Assembly: GCA_045652465.1 (NCBI GenBank)
Contig: JAZRUI010000008.1
Coordinates: 62,001-126,000 of the forward strand
Direction of reading: 5' to 3'
Source of the DNA: SIG589 sp045652465
GTDB lineage: Bacteria; Bacillota; Clostridia; Oscillospirales; Acutalibacteraceae
Length of the DNA: 64,000 bases
Shown here piece after piece: positions 7,475-16,034 of the stretch. The notes beneath the pieces were generated by a model. That model saw only the letters and a list, made by a program, of their open reading frames with translations. It was not told the DNA's origin and did not search any database. Numbering within the stretch: the stretch's first letter is position 1; every line of letters starts with the position of its first letter. Position numbers and translations under genes: made by a program.

Positions 7475-8926
7475 TTAAAGCTTAACAACAACCGATTCAA
7501 TGCCGAGAACATCAGCAAGCTTCTTTAAGGTGCTTGCGTGGTGACCGATGCCGAGAGCATAGTGGTGAGTCGGGCCTTCCATAACCCAAGCCTTGATGTA
7601 ATCGCGGGTTGTCGGCTCGAAGAAGCCGCGGGTGTTGGTGTTGCCGGTGGGCGGGATGGGGCCTTCCTTGGAGTAGCCTTCGCCGATAACGAACTTGAAT
7701 GCGCCGTTTTCGGTTTGGGTGATACCGAGCATGGTGATGGGGCCCTCTTTGAGCTTGAACTCAACGCTCGCGCCGCTGCCGGGTTTTCCGTGGAACTTGG
7801 TCAGGCTGCGCAAAATCGGCTTGCCATTTGCGATTGCAAGGTGGTGAGGTCCGTCGTGTCCGATAAGGATGAAGTCTTCCTTGAAATCGAAGGGATGAAG
7901 CTCAGCAAAGCTGCCGCCGATGTTAAGACGGTCCATAATAAGCATTGCGATGCAGGTCTTAATATCAAACTCGCCGCACATGGGAGTGCCCTGAGCGTTA
8001 AGAATGGAGTTACCAACGATAAAGGAGGTTGCAACACGGCGCTGAATAGTGTCGGGCTGACCTTCATAATAGTATGCAAGACCGGTAAGACCGAATTTGT
8101 CAACCAAGCGGTCGAGCGCTGCTGCGCCGCGAGCCGATTCATAAAGGTCCTTGTCGGTGAGTTTGCGGGTAACGGGGTCGCTCTTGGGATCGGGCATATC
8201 GAATTCAGCCTTGATAAGCTCGGTCTTGGCTGCGATTTCCTCATCGGTTACAGCCTCGAAGCAGGCAACGGCATCATCAATTTCGATAAGCGGAACATGA
8301 ACGCCGAAAGCGGAGGAAATAGCGGTCGGGTCGGCATGCATATCATACATAGCCTCGAGAACATGGCCCATAAGACCCATACGGGCGCCGCGGAGCGAAT
8401 GGAGAACCTTTGCGATTTCGCACCATTCGCGAAGCTCCTCGTGGGAGGGGTCCTCATCATCATATAAAACGCCGATAATAACATCAGCAACCTTCTTGCC
8501 CATACGAACGGCAACGCCTGTGAACTCGGGAACCGAGCAAATGTTATCGTTTTCGAGCTGCATAAAGGTGCAGGCTTTGGTATAATCCAGAGCCTTAAGC
8601 GGCTGGAGAGCAACCAAAACAACCGGAATGTTCATTTCGCGAATGATGGGCGCGAAAACCGAGCTGGTTGCATAGGTAATCATATTGGTGAAAAGAACAT
8701 CGAGCTTGTCGCCCTGCATTTTAGCGGCGGCCTCATATGCCTTTTCGCTGGAATCGATCATTCCGTAGTCAACAACCTCAACGCCGTAGGACTCGATGAG
8801 CTTAACGGTGTCGTTGTGGTATTTCATCATATTATCGAGCAGGCCCTCGAACTGATCCCAATAGGTTGCATGGGCAACCGAGTAGAAGCCAACTCTTGCG
8901 GTGCGCGGATTCTTTCTTTCAATCAT
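7475..8926 (-). CDS. L-arabinose isomerase-like sugar isomerase (arabinose/fucose isomerase superfamily)
   Basis: A 483-residue protein whose C-terminal half lines up with AraA. Probable metal/catalytic residues are conserved at E319 (CGEFDIKT), E342 (SFAELHP), H357 (LIGHDGPHH) and H454 or H455 (EGPTHHYALGIGHH). These match the Glu-Glu-His-His set of Escherichia coli AraA. The N-terminal half is divergent. The family interconverts aldoses and ketoses in the cytoplasm. The substrate is not certain, because divergent AraA-like clades act on other sugars. ATG 8926 is preferred over an upstream TTG because GGGAAGGAA precedes it. An AraC-type regulator is divergently transcribed; no kinase or epimerase is adjacent. 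Confidence 0.8.
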   Translation of the reverse strand: MIERKNPRTARVGFYSVAHATYWDQFEGLLDNMMKYHNDTVKLIESYGVEVVDYGMIDSSEKAYEAAAKMQGDKLDVLFTNMITYATSSVFAPIIREMNIPVVLVALQPLKALDYTKACTFMQLENDNICSVPEFTGVAVRMGKKVADVIIGVLYDDEDPSHEELREWCEIAKVLHSLRGARMGLMGHVLEAMYDMHADPTAISSAFGVHVPLIEIDDAVACFEAVTDEEIAAKTELIKAEFDMPDPKSDPVTRKLTDKDLYESARGAAALDRLVDKFGLTGLAYYYEGQPDTIQRRVATSFIVGNSILNAQGTPMCGEFDIKTCIAMLIMDRLNIGGSFAELHPFDFKEDFILIGHDGPHHLAIANGKPILRSLTKFHGKPGSGASVEFKLKEGPITMLGITQTENGAFKFVIGEGYSKEGPIPPTGNTNTRGFFEPTTRDYIKAWVMEGPTHHYALGIGHHASTLKKLADVLGIESVVVKL

Positions 8927-8958
8927 GGTAATTTTCCTTCCCAATTAAAGATTTTCTA

Positions 8959-8986
8959 TTGCATTTATATCACAAAGAGGTATAAT
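8959..8986 (+). promoter_or_regulatory. Promoter of the AraC-family gene
   Basis: TTGCAT (8959-8964), a 16-base spacer and TATAAT (8981-8986), in the divergent intergenic space shared with the isomerase gene. Confidence 0.65.
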
Positions 8987-9047
8987 ATTTAAGAGCCTTG
9001 TTAAATAAGAAACTGTCGAAAATAAACATTAAGGAGAACTGGTTTAT

Positions 9048-9908
9048 ATGGCAGCATCGATTTTGCTTAATGAAATTCGCCCCTTTATTCGCTATGCCCA
9101 GCGGCTTGAGGTTACCGCCGCATCTAACTTTAAGGGCTTGGCGGCATATGATAATCGCTTCTTTTATTGCGCTTCGGGCAGCGGAGTTATAACGGTTGAC
9201 GGAAAAGAATATCCCATAAAAAAGGGATATGTTATGATTTGGCGCGCAGGCCTTCGTTATTCTATAGAATGCGATAGCGAAAAGCTGACACTTTTAGGCT
9301 TCAACTTTGATTACACCGCAAAAAACAGCTGCCTTTCGGCGCCCATTCCGCCCGCAGGCGCGGAGTTTGATGCGGGGGCGGTGCTCGAGCATATCTCTTT
9401 TTCGGATGCCGAGCCGCTCAACGGGGTTATATATATAAGTAATATGCACCTGCTCGAGGAGCGCATAAATGAAATTTGCAAGGAGTTTAACGCCCGCCGC
9501 AGTTTTTATAATGTTCACATCTCGGGTTTGTTTATTGCGATTTTAACCGAAACGCTTCGCGAATGCCTGCTTGAGCGAGATAATATCCGCCGCTCCAAGG
9601 GCAAGGTTGATGAAGTTTTGCAGTATATTGCCGACCATTATGCCGAAGAGCTTAATAATATAATGTTGGGCAAAAAGTTTGGCTACCATCCTAACTACAT
9701 AAACCACCTTGTTGTCCAGCATACGGGAATGTCGCTTCATAAATACCTGCTTTCCTTCCGCGTTAACCGCGCGATTGAGCTTTTGCAAAACACCGATTTG
9801 CCCGTTTCGGAGATAGCTTTTTTGGTTGGTTTTTCCGATTATAACCACTTTTTGAAATATTTTAAGCAGGTAACGGGCTACACGACCAAAGCCTTCCGCG
9901 TGAGATAA
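9048..9908 (+). CDS. AraC family transcriptional regulator with N-terminal cupin domain
   Basis: A 286-residue regulator. Residues 1 to about 110 form a cupin-like effector domain with YPIKKGYVMIWRAG. The C-terminal 100 residues hold two helix-turn-helix motifs, the second with the AraC signature VSEIAFLVGFSDYNHFLKYFKQVTGY. Such proteins sense a sugar or similar ligand and activate adjacent promoters. The divergent isomerase gene is the obvious target, by position only. An AAGGAG sequence lies upstream of the ATG at 9048. All DNA-binding residues expected in the family appear present. Confidence 0.9.
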   Translation: MAASILLNEIRPFIRYAQRLEVTAASNFKGLAAYDNRFFYCASGSGVITVDGKEYPIKKGYVMIWRAGLRYSIECDSEKLTLLGFNFDYTAKNSCLSAPIPPAGAEFDAGAVLEHISFSDAEPLNGVIYISNMHLLEERINEICKEFNARRSFYNVHISGLFIAILTETLRECLLERDNIRRSKGKVDEVLQYIADHYAEELNNIMLGKKFGYHPNYINHLVVQHTGMSLHKYLLSFRVNRAIELLQNTDLPVSEIAFLVGFSDYNHFLKYFKQVTGYTTKAFRVR

Positions 9909-9928
9909 AAATTTTGTCAGTTTAGTGT

Positions 9929-9957
9929 TGCAGTAAATGTGCGGTTGTGGTACAATT
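9929..9957 (+). promoter_or_regulatory. Promoter of the DUF1846 gene
   Basis: TTGCAG (9929-9934), a 17-base spacer and TACAAT (9952-9957) with TGG just upstream (extended -10). Confidence 0.7.
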
Positions 9958-9984
9958 AATGGTGATTTGAGATGGGGTGAAGAA

Positions 9985-11484
9985 ATGGTGAAAAAAGGAT
10001 TCGATAATCAACTTTATATGGACAAGCAGAGAGAAAATATCCTCTCCCGCATTGCCCGTTTTAACGGAAAACTTTATCTTGAGTTTGGCGGCAAGCTTTT
10101 TGATGATTTCCATGCATCGAGAGTGTTGCCCGGATTTGCGCCCGATGCCAAGATTCGTATGCTTCAAACTATGTCGGAGCAGGTTGAAATCATTTTTTGC
10201 ATCAGCGCGGAAAACATCGAGAAGAGCAAGATTCGCGCCGACCTCGGCATCAGCTATGACCTCGACCTTTTGCGCCAAATCGACCTTGTTAAGTCTATGA
10301 ACATTGAGGTTAACAGCATTGTTATAACCAAATATGCGGGACAAACCTCGGCCGACCAGTTTATGCGCGTGCTCGATGCCCGCGGAATTAAATATTATGT
10401 TCATAAGCCGATACCCGGCTATCCCCATAATGTTGACTATATCGTTAGCGACAAGGGATATGGAACCAACCCCTATATCGAAACCTCGAAGCCCCTCGTT
10501 GTTGTAACCGCGCCCGGTCCCGGAAGCGGCAAGCTTGCAACCTGCCTTTCGCAGGTTTACCATGAGTATAAGCGCGGCGTAACCGCGGGCTATGGTAAAT
10601 ATGAAACCTTCCCCATTTGGAATATCCCGCTTAACCATCCCGTTAACCTTGCATATGAGGCGGCAACCGCCGATTTGCAGGATGTTAATATGATTGACCC
10701 CTATCATTTAGAGCACTACGGCATAACAACCGTTAACTATAACCGCGATGTTGAGGCTTTCCCCATTGTTCATCGCATTTTAACCAAGATAACGGGTAAC
10801 GATAAGTTTTATTGCAGCCCAACCGATATGGGCGTTAATATGGCGGGTTACGGAATTTTTGATGAAGAGGCCTGCCGCGAAGCCAGCCGACAGGAGGTTA
10901 TCCGCCGCTATTTGCGCGGACTTGCCGACCATAAGCAGGGCAAAGAGCCGATTGAAACCGTGCTCAAGCTCCGCAACATTATGGAGCAGCTCGAAATAAC
11001 CGAGGATGCTCGCCCTGTTGTTGCTCCCGCGAGAAGAAAGAGCGCCGCCTGCGGAAATGTTCCCGCCGCGGCAATCGAGTTGCCCGATGGCAGGGTTATA
11101 ACCGGCAAGGCAAGCGCCCTTATGAGCGCCTCGAGCGGAGCGCTTCTTAACAGCATTAAGGTTTTGGCTGATATCCCGAAATCAACCCTTTTGATGAGCC
11201 CCGCCGTTTTAGAGCCGCTTCTCTCGCTTAAAAACGAGCTTTTGGGCGGCAGCAGCAGCGGCATCAGCGTGCTTAAAACCGATGATGTGCTCTCGGCGCT
11301 TTATATTTGCGCGGTAACCGACCCCGTTGCAAAGCGCGCGGTTGAAAAGCTCCCGCTTCTTAAAGGATGTGAGCTGCATTCAACCCATATTCTCAATTCG
11401 GGCGATGAATCGGTGCTTCGCAAGATGCGAATGAATGTAACAACCGATACCCGCTTCGCCAGCGAAAAATTATTTAATGCATAA
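9985..11484 (+). CDS. DUF1846 family protein
   Basis: A 499-residue protein of the DUF1846 family, which is widespread in Firmicutes and has a known fold but no assigned activity. Recognisable segments are LYLEFGGKLFDDFHASRVLPG near residue 35, VITKYAGQ, VVTAPGPGSGKLATCLSQ (a nucleotide-loop-like segment near residue 180), and SPTDMGVNMAGYGI near residue 285. The length is typical. ATG 9985 is used because it follows GGGGTGAAGAA; the frame extends 16 codons further, but that stretch contains the -10 region. It is monocistronic with its own terminator. The GPGSGK segment suggests nucleotide handling, which is inference only. Confidence 0.9.
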   Translation: MVKKGFDNQLYMDKQRENILSRIARFNGKLYLEFGGKLFDDFHASRVLPGFAPDAKIRMLQTMSEQVEIIFCISAENIEKSKIRADLGISYDLDLLRQIDLVKSMNIEVNSIVITKYAGQTSADQFMRVLDARGIKYYVHKPIPGYPHNVDYIVSDKGYGTNPYIETSKPLVVVTAPGPGSGKLATCLSQVYHEYKRGVTAGYGKYETFPIWNIPLNHPVNLAYEAATADLQDVNMIDPYHLEHYGITTVNYNRDVEAFPIVHRILTKITGNDKFYCSPTDMGVNMAGYGIFDEEACREASRQEVIRRYLRGLADHKQGKEPIETVLKLRNIMEQLEITEDARPVVAPARRKSAACGNVPAAAIELPDGRVITGKASALMSASSGALLNSIKVLADIPKSTLLMSPAVLEPLLSLKNELLGGSSSGISVLKTDDVLSALYICAVTDPVAKRAVEKLPLLKGCELHSTHILNSGDESVLRKMRMNVTTDTRFASEKLFNA

Positions 11485-11486
11485 TA

Positions 11487-11515
11487 AAAAGCCCTCCCAA
11501 ACGGAGGGCTTTTAT
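11487..11515 (+). terminator. Terminator of the DUF1846 gene
   Basis: AAAAGCCCTCC (11487-11497) pairs with GGAGGGCTTTT (11503-11513) across CAAAC, followed by a T-rich tract. Confidence 0.85.
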
Positions 11516-12011
11516 TTTACCCTTAACGCTTTGGTGACTAACTTTCTTCAAGCATGAAGAAAGTTACAAAGAAATGCTATGGAAAGGGGGCTTTTCGAAT
11601 CGCCCCCTTAGTTCGCAGGCAAATCTTGATAGTTTTCGCATTTCTGCTCGGTTGCGCGGCAACCTGCGGCATGAAATGCGGATTTTTATTATTACTTTTT
11701 ATTTTCTTCTTGCTCACTTTATCCCCTTCGCCAAGCTCCGCTTGACCACGGGGGAAGTAATAAAGGAAAGCGCCGAGATTCCCGGCTATGGCGGGTCGAG
11801 GGCGGCAGCCCTTGTCGTTAAGGGGTGAGCGAGGGGAGAAAAAGGATTTAAGCTTTAAAAAGGTTTATTTCGGCGGAAGATGTTTCGCCGAAATGCCTTC
11901 CGAGGGCAAAACCTTTCCTCGCGAGGGGGAATCGAAATCCCCCTTAAAAAGGCGCTTCTTTCGCCATTTCTTCGCGCACTGAAGAAATGGCAGGTGATTT
12001 AATGTATAAAT

Positions 12012-12039
12012 AAAAGCCCTCCAAAACGGAGGGCTTTTT
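12012..12039 (-). terminator. Terminator of the branched-chain amino acid operon
   Basis: AAAAGCCCTCC (12012-12022) pairs with GGAGGGCTTTTT (12028-12039). It lies 3 bases beyond the stop of the last operon gene on the minus strand and is nearly identical to the terminator at 11487-11515. Confidence 0.8.
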
Positions 12040-12042
12040 GTT

Positions 12043-13245
12043 TTACATTATATCTATTCCTTCGCCGTCGGTTGATTGCAGGGAATCAACAAACTGTCTT
12101 GCGGCGCGAGGGCTGCGGCCGCCGCGCTCAAGCGCAAAGCGTTCCGCATCTAAATCGAGCTTTGAAGGCTCAAAATCGAGTCCGCGCTGGATGGCAAGAC
12201 TGCGAACAATATCGAGGTATGTTGCCTTGTCGGGGCGGCGGAAGGTGATTCGAATGCCAAAACGGTCCGAAAGGGAGAGAATCTCCTGAAGCGTGTCGTT
12301 AAAGTGGATATCGTCACCCTCGCGGTCGGCAAAGCTTTCCTTAACCAAATGGCGGCGGTTGCTGGTTGCATAAATAACAACATTTTGCGACTTGGCCGAA
12401 ACCGAGCCCTCCAAAATCGCCTTCAAGGCGCTATAGTTATCATCATCCTTGCCAAACGAAAGGTCGTCAATAAAGAGGATGAACTTTAAGGGGTTGGAGG
12501 ATAGCTCATCGAGGAGCGCGGGGATAGCGGTTAGCTGTTCCTTTCTAACCTCTAAAACGCGCAGACCCTCGGAATAAAGCTCGTTAACGATTGCCTTAAT
12601 GGTCGAGGATTTGCCCGTTCCTGCATCGCCCGTTAAGAGAATGTTTGCCGCGGGCTTGCCCGAAAGCAGCGCGCGGGTGTTGCCGAGGATAATATCCTGC
12701 TCGCGCTTATAGTCAACAAGCGTTGCGAGCCTTATCGGGTCGGGATGGCAAACGGGGGTTATAACTCCATCCTCGGATAGATAGAACATTCGATATTTCG
12801 CATAGATTCCGTAGCCGAATTTTCCTATGTTTGCGGCGCGCTCAAGATAGGCATCGCAAAGCTCGGTCGGTGCCGATTCAAAACGCGGCAGCGGCGAGGG
12901 AAGACCCTCGGTCAGCGCTTCGCTTGAGAGAGAGGCAAGAGAAGAGAGTGTGCAAAGCTCTTCTCGCACGGCCTCTTGCATATATTCGGGGATGGCTTTT
13001 TTGCTGCCAACCGCGCGGATATAAACATTCTCATCGTTATAAACTATCGTTTTGATATGCTCCGAAAGGTTGCCGCCAACATTATAAAGCGAGGAAACAA
13101 ACTCGGAATAAGAGCTAACCGCAGTGCGCTCATCAACATCTCGCAGGTCGATGAAATATAAAAGGTTGGTTATTATCTCATCGGAAAGCAGGCTGCGGAA
13201 AACCGAGAGCGCGTGCAGCCTCAAAGAAAGCTCGGATAATTTCAT
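12043..13245 (-). CDS. DUF815-family AAA+ ATPase
   Basis: A 400-residue protein with an unrecognised N-terminal half and a C-terminal AAA+ module of the DUF815 family. Walker A is GDAGTGKSS (near residue 207) and Walker B is FILFIDDLSFGKDD. A sensor-like segment VVIYATSNRRHLVKE and a later RSPRAARQFVDSL complete the typical order. Members are predicted regulatory or remodelling ATPases of unknown target. It starts 12 bases after ilvD on the same strand and is therefore the last gene of the ilv-leu operon, although a functional link to amino acid synthesis is not evident. Its stop codon overlaps the flank of the 11472-12046 repeat. Confidence 0.85.
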   Translation of the reverse strand: MKLSELSLRLHALSVFRSLLSDEIITNLLYFIDLRDVDERTAVSSYSEFVSSLYNVGGNLSEHIKTIVYNDENVYIRAVGSKKAIPEYMQEAVREELCTLSSLASLSSEALTEGLPSPLPRFESAPTELCDAYLERAANIGKFGYGIYAKYRMFYLSEDGVITPVCHPDPIRLATLVDYKREQDIILGNTRALLSGKPAANILLTGDAGTGKSSTIKAIVNELYSEGLRVLEVRKEQLTAIPALLDELSSNPLKFILFIDDLSFGKDDDNYSALKAILEGSVSAKSQNVVIYATSNRRHLVKESFADREGDDIHFNDTLQEILSLSDRFGIRITFRRPDKATYLDIVRSLAIQRGLDFEPSKLDLDAERFALERGGRSPRAARQFVDSLQSTDGEGIDIM

Positions 13246-13257
13246 AAAAAATCTTCC

Positions 13258-14913
13258 TTAATTTAAGATTGCGCCGGTTGCGCCGCTGGAAACGGCGGCA
13301 GCATAACGCTTAAGGTAACCCGAAAGGGGCTTTTGCTTGGGAGTGAATGCCGCAAGGCGAGCGTTTAATTCTTCATCGGAAATTTTAATCTCCAGGCGGT
13401 TTTCGGGGATATTAATGCTGATAATATCGCCATCGCGAACAATTCCGATAGGGCCGCCGCTTGCTGCTTCGGGCGAAACATGGCCAATCGATGCGCCGCG
13501 GGTTGCGCCGCTGAAACGACCATCGGTGATAAGAGCAACGCTCTCGCCAAGACCCATGCCCATAATTGCGGAGGTGGGATTAAGCATCTCGCGCATTCCG
13601 GGGCCGCCCTTGGGACCCTCATAGCGGATAACAACAACATCGCCGGGGTTGATAAGGCCCGCGTTTATAGCGGTTTGAGCCTCTTCCTCGCTCTCGAATA
13701 CGCGAGCGGGACCCTCGTGCACGAGCATCGATTCGGCAACCGCGCTGCGCTTAACAACGGCGCCCTCGGGAGCTAAATTGCCGCGAAGAACGGCGATGCC
13801 GCCCGTTGCGCTATAGGGCTCATCAATAGGACGGATGATGTTGTGGTCAAGGTTGATGGCACCCTTTATATTCTCGCCAACGGTTTTGCCCGATGCGGTG
13901 ATGCATTCGGTGTTTAGGAGGTTTTTCTTGTTCAGCTCGTTCATAACGGCATAAACGCCGCCCGCTGCATCGAGGTCTTCCATATAAGCGTGACCTGCGG
14001 GAGCAAGATGGCAAAGGTTGGGGGTTTTTGCGCTGATTTTATTTGCGATATCGAGGTTGATGTCGATTTCGCATTCGTGAGCAATAGCGGGAAGATGGAG
14101 CATACTGTTGGTTGAGCAGCCGAGCGCCATATCAACCGTGAGCGCGTTCATAAATGCATCCTCGGTCATGATATCGCGGGGGCGAATATCGGCCTTAAGC
14201 AGCTCCATAACCTGCATACCTGCGCGCTTTGCAAGCTCGATTCTTGCCGAATAAACTGCGGGGATTGTTCCGTTTCCGCGAAGACCCATTCCGAGCACCT
14301 CGGTAAGGCAGTTCATGGAGTTTGCGGTGTACATTCCCGAGCAGGAGCCGCAGGTCGGGCAGGATTTGCATTCATATTCCAAAAGCTTTGCCTCATCGAT
14401 TTTGCCCGCCTGGAAAGCGCCTGTTTGCTCAAACATGGAGGAGAGGCTGGTTTTCTTGCCGTCAACTCGACCTGCAAGCATAGGACCTCCGCTGACAAAA
14501 ACGGTGGGTATATTGAGTCGCGCAGCGGCCATTAAAAGACCGGGCACATTTTTATCGCAGTTAGGAATCATAACCAGCGCATCAAAGCCATGGGCTCTAA
14601 CCATCGCCTCGGTTGAATCGGCGATAAGGTCGCGGGTTACGAGCGAATATTTCATTCCCTCATGTCCCATTGCAATACCGTCGCAAACGGCAATAGCGGG
14701 GAAAACGATGGGGGTTCCTCCTGCCATCGCAACGCCAAGGCGAACCGCCTCGGTAATCTTGTCGATGTTCATATGACCGGGAACAATCTCGTTATAAGAA
14801 CTAACAATACCAACTAAAGGGCGCTCAAGCTCCTCTTTAGTCATTCCGAGAGCATGATAAAGCGCGCGATGGGGCGCGTTTGCAGCTCCGTGTTTTATAG
14901 CATCACTTTTCAT
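13258..14913 (-). CDS. ilvD: Dihydroxy-acid dehydratase
   Basis: A 551-residue Fe-S dehydratase, the usual length, catalysing the step from 2,3-dihydroxy-acids to the keto acid precursors of valine and isoleucine (and hence leucine). Visible family blocks are GMTKEELERPLVGIVSSYNE, cluster cysteines in MIPNCDKNVPG and SCPTCGSCSGMYTANSMNC, DMALGCSTNSMLH, GGIAVLRGNLAPEGAVVK, and ALITDGRFSGATRG near the C-terminus. It lies near the end of the T-box-controlled operon, 69 bases after ilvC. Oxygen sensitivity is expected from the cluster. Confidence 0.96.
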   Translation of the reverse strand: MKSDAIKHGAANAPHRALYHALGMTKEELERPLVGIVSSYNEIVPGHMNIDKITEAVRLGVAMAGGTPIVFPAIAVCDGIAMGHEGMKYSLVTRDLIADSTEAMVRAHGFDALVMIPNCDKNVPGLLMAAARLNIPTVFVSGGPMLAGRVDGKKTSLSSMFEQTGAFQAGKIDEAKLLEYECKSCPTCGSCSGMYTANSMNCLTEVLGMGLRGNGTIPAVYSARIELAKRAGMQVMELLKADIRPRDIMTEDAFMNALTVDMALGCSTNSMLHLPAIAHECEIDINLDIANKISAKTPNLCHLAPAGHAYMEDLDAAGGVYAVMNELNKKNLLNTECITASGKTVGENIKGAINLDHNIIRPIDEPYSATGGIAVLRGNLAPEGAVVKRSAVAESMLVHEGPARVFESEEEAQTAINAGLINPGDVVVIRYEGPKGGPGMREMLNPTSAIMGMGLGESVALITDGRFSGATRGASIGHVSPEAASGGPIGIVRDGDIISINIPENRLEIKISDEELNARLAAFTPKQKPLSGYLKRYAAAVSSGATGAILN

Positions 14914-14982
14914 ATAAAGTAACCCTTTCTTAAAGGCAGTTTTGGGGAAGACGCGTTTGCGCCTTCCCCTAAAATTTTTAAA

Positions 14983-15999
14983 TTAGTTGTTGATAAGCTT
15001 ATCTTCGCCGTTCCAGCTATAGAGCTTGCGGATATCCTCGCCAACGATTTCGGAGGGATGCTCGGCAGCAAGCTTTCTCATAGCGCCGAAGTGAACCTGA
15101 GCGCCTGCATCGGACATATCGAGGAGGAAGTCCTTTGCGAAGGTGCCGTCCTGAATGTCGGAGAGAACCTTCTTCATAGCCTTCTTGGTTTCCTCAGTGA
15201 TAATCTTGGGTCCGGTGATGTAGTCGCCGTATTCAGCGGTGTTGGAAATGGAATAACGCATTCCCTTGAAGCCGCTCTGATAGATAAGGTCAACGATGAG
15301 CTTCATCTCGTGGATGCACTCAAAGTAAGCGTTGCGGGGGTCATAGCCAGCCTCAACGAGGGTTTCGTAACCAGCCTGCATAAGTGCGCAAACGCCGCCG
15401 CAAAGAACAGCCTGCTCGCCGAAGAGGGCGGTTTCGGTTTCGGTGCGGAAATTGGTTACGAGAACGCCTGCGCGGGCGCCGCCGATACCGAGAGCATATG
15501 CAAGACCGATATCCCAAGCATCACCTGTTGCATCCTGATGAACAGCGATTAAGCAGGGAACGCCCTTGCCTGCCTGATATTCGCTACGAACGGTGTGGCC
15601 GGGGCCCTTGGGAGCAATCATGATAACATTAACATTCTTCGGGGGCTTAATGCAGCCGAAGTGGATGTTGAAGCCGTGTGCAAAAGCGAGGGTCTTGCCT
15701 TCGGTGAGGTTGGGCTCGATGCTCTCTCTATAAAGCTGAGCCTGTTTCTCATCGTTGATGAGGATCATAATAACATCAGCCTTCTTGGCGGCCTCAGCAC
15801 TTGTCATAACGGTGAGACCCTGCTTTTCAGCCTTTGCCCAGCTCTTGGAGCCTTCATAAAGACCAACGATAACATCTACGCCGCTTTCCTTAAGGTTGAG
15901 AGCGTGAGCGTGACCCTGGCTGCCGTAGCCGATAATAGCAACGGTCTTGCCTGCTAACTTTTGTAAATCACAATCCTGTTGATAAAAAATTCTTGCCAT
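14983..15999 (-). CDS. ilvC: Ketol-acid reductoisomerase (class I)
   Basis: A 338-residue protein, the length of class I enzymes. It isomerises and reduces acetolactate or acetohydroxybutyrate with a nicotinamide cofactor and magnesium. Motifs are the Rossmann loop IGYGSQGHAHALNL near residue 25, IAPKGPGHTVR with the catalytic region, FGEQAVLCGG with metal-binding residues, and YFECIHEMKLIVDL. The beta2 loop reads LYEGSKSWAKAE, which resembles NADPH-type enzymes, but cofactor preference cannot be fixed by eye. It lies 35 bases downstream of ilvN in the operon. Confidence 0.96.
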   Translation of the reverse strand: MARIFYQQDCDLQKLAGKTVAIIGYGSQGHAHALNLKESGVDVIVGLYEGSKSWAKAEKQGLTVMTSAEAAKKADVIMILINDEKQAQLYRESIEPNLTEGKTLAFAHGFNIHFGCIKPPKNVNVIMIAPKGPGHTVRSEYQAGKGVPCLIAVHQDATGDAWDIGLAYALGIGGARAGVLVTNFRTETETALFGEQAVLCGGVCALMQAGYETLVEAGYDPRNAYFECIHEMKLIVDLIYQSGFKGMRYSISNTAEYGDYITGPKIITEETKKAMKKVLSDIQDGTFAKDFLLDMSDAGAQVHFGAMRKLAAEHPSEIVGEDIRKLYSWNGEDKLINN

Positions 16000-16034
16000 G
16001 ATAAATTACCTCTTTCTAAAATTTTCTAAAAGTT

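Larger units (their letters stand above)
11472..12046. repeat. Hairpin-rich MITE-like element flanked by duplicated terminator repeats
   Basis: Two copies of a roughly 50-base sequence (11472-11520 and 11997-12046) share ATTTAATG, then A/T, then the hairpin GCCCTCC/GGAGGGC, then TTTTAC; I estimate 85-90% identity. The bases between them (about 11535-11996) carry no convincing gene but many stems, for example AACTTTCTTCA/TGAAGAAAGTT (11540-11565), AAGGGGGC/GCCCCCTT (11584-11609), TTTCGGCG/CGCCGAAA (11868-11893) and GCCATTTCTTC/GAAGAAATGGC (11963-11991). The first and last hairpins resemble each other as imperfect terminal inverted repeats. This suggests a non-autonomous mobile or repetitive element that duplicated its target. 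Small open frames inside look like by-products. Confidence 0.55.

Noticed and set aside
7538..8467. A 309-residue open frame on the plus strand opposite the arabinose-isomerase-like gene
   Set aside because: It is the antisense shadow of a gene with conserved catalytic residues; no ribosome-binding site and low-complexity translation.
9922..10707. A 261-residue open frame on the minus strand opposite the DUF1846 gene
   Set aside because: Antisense shadow covering the DUF1846 promoter and N-terminus.
11554..11982. Three small overlapping open frames (63-84 residues) in the hairpin-rich element, one with a hydrophobic leucine-rich stretch
   Set aside because: No ribosome-binding sites, the frames overlap one another and consist largely of translated hairpin arms. 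I treat the region as non-coding.
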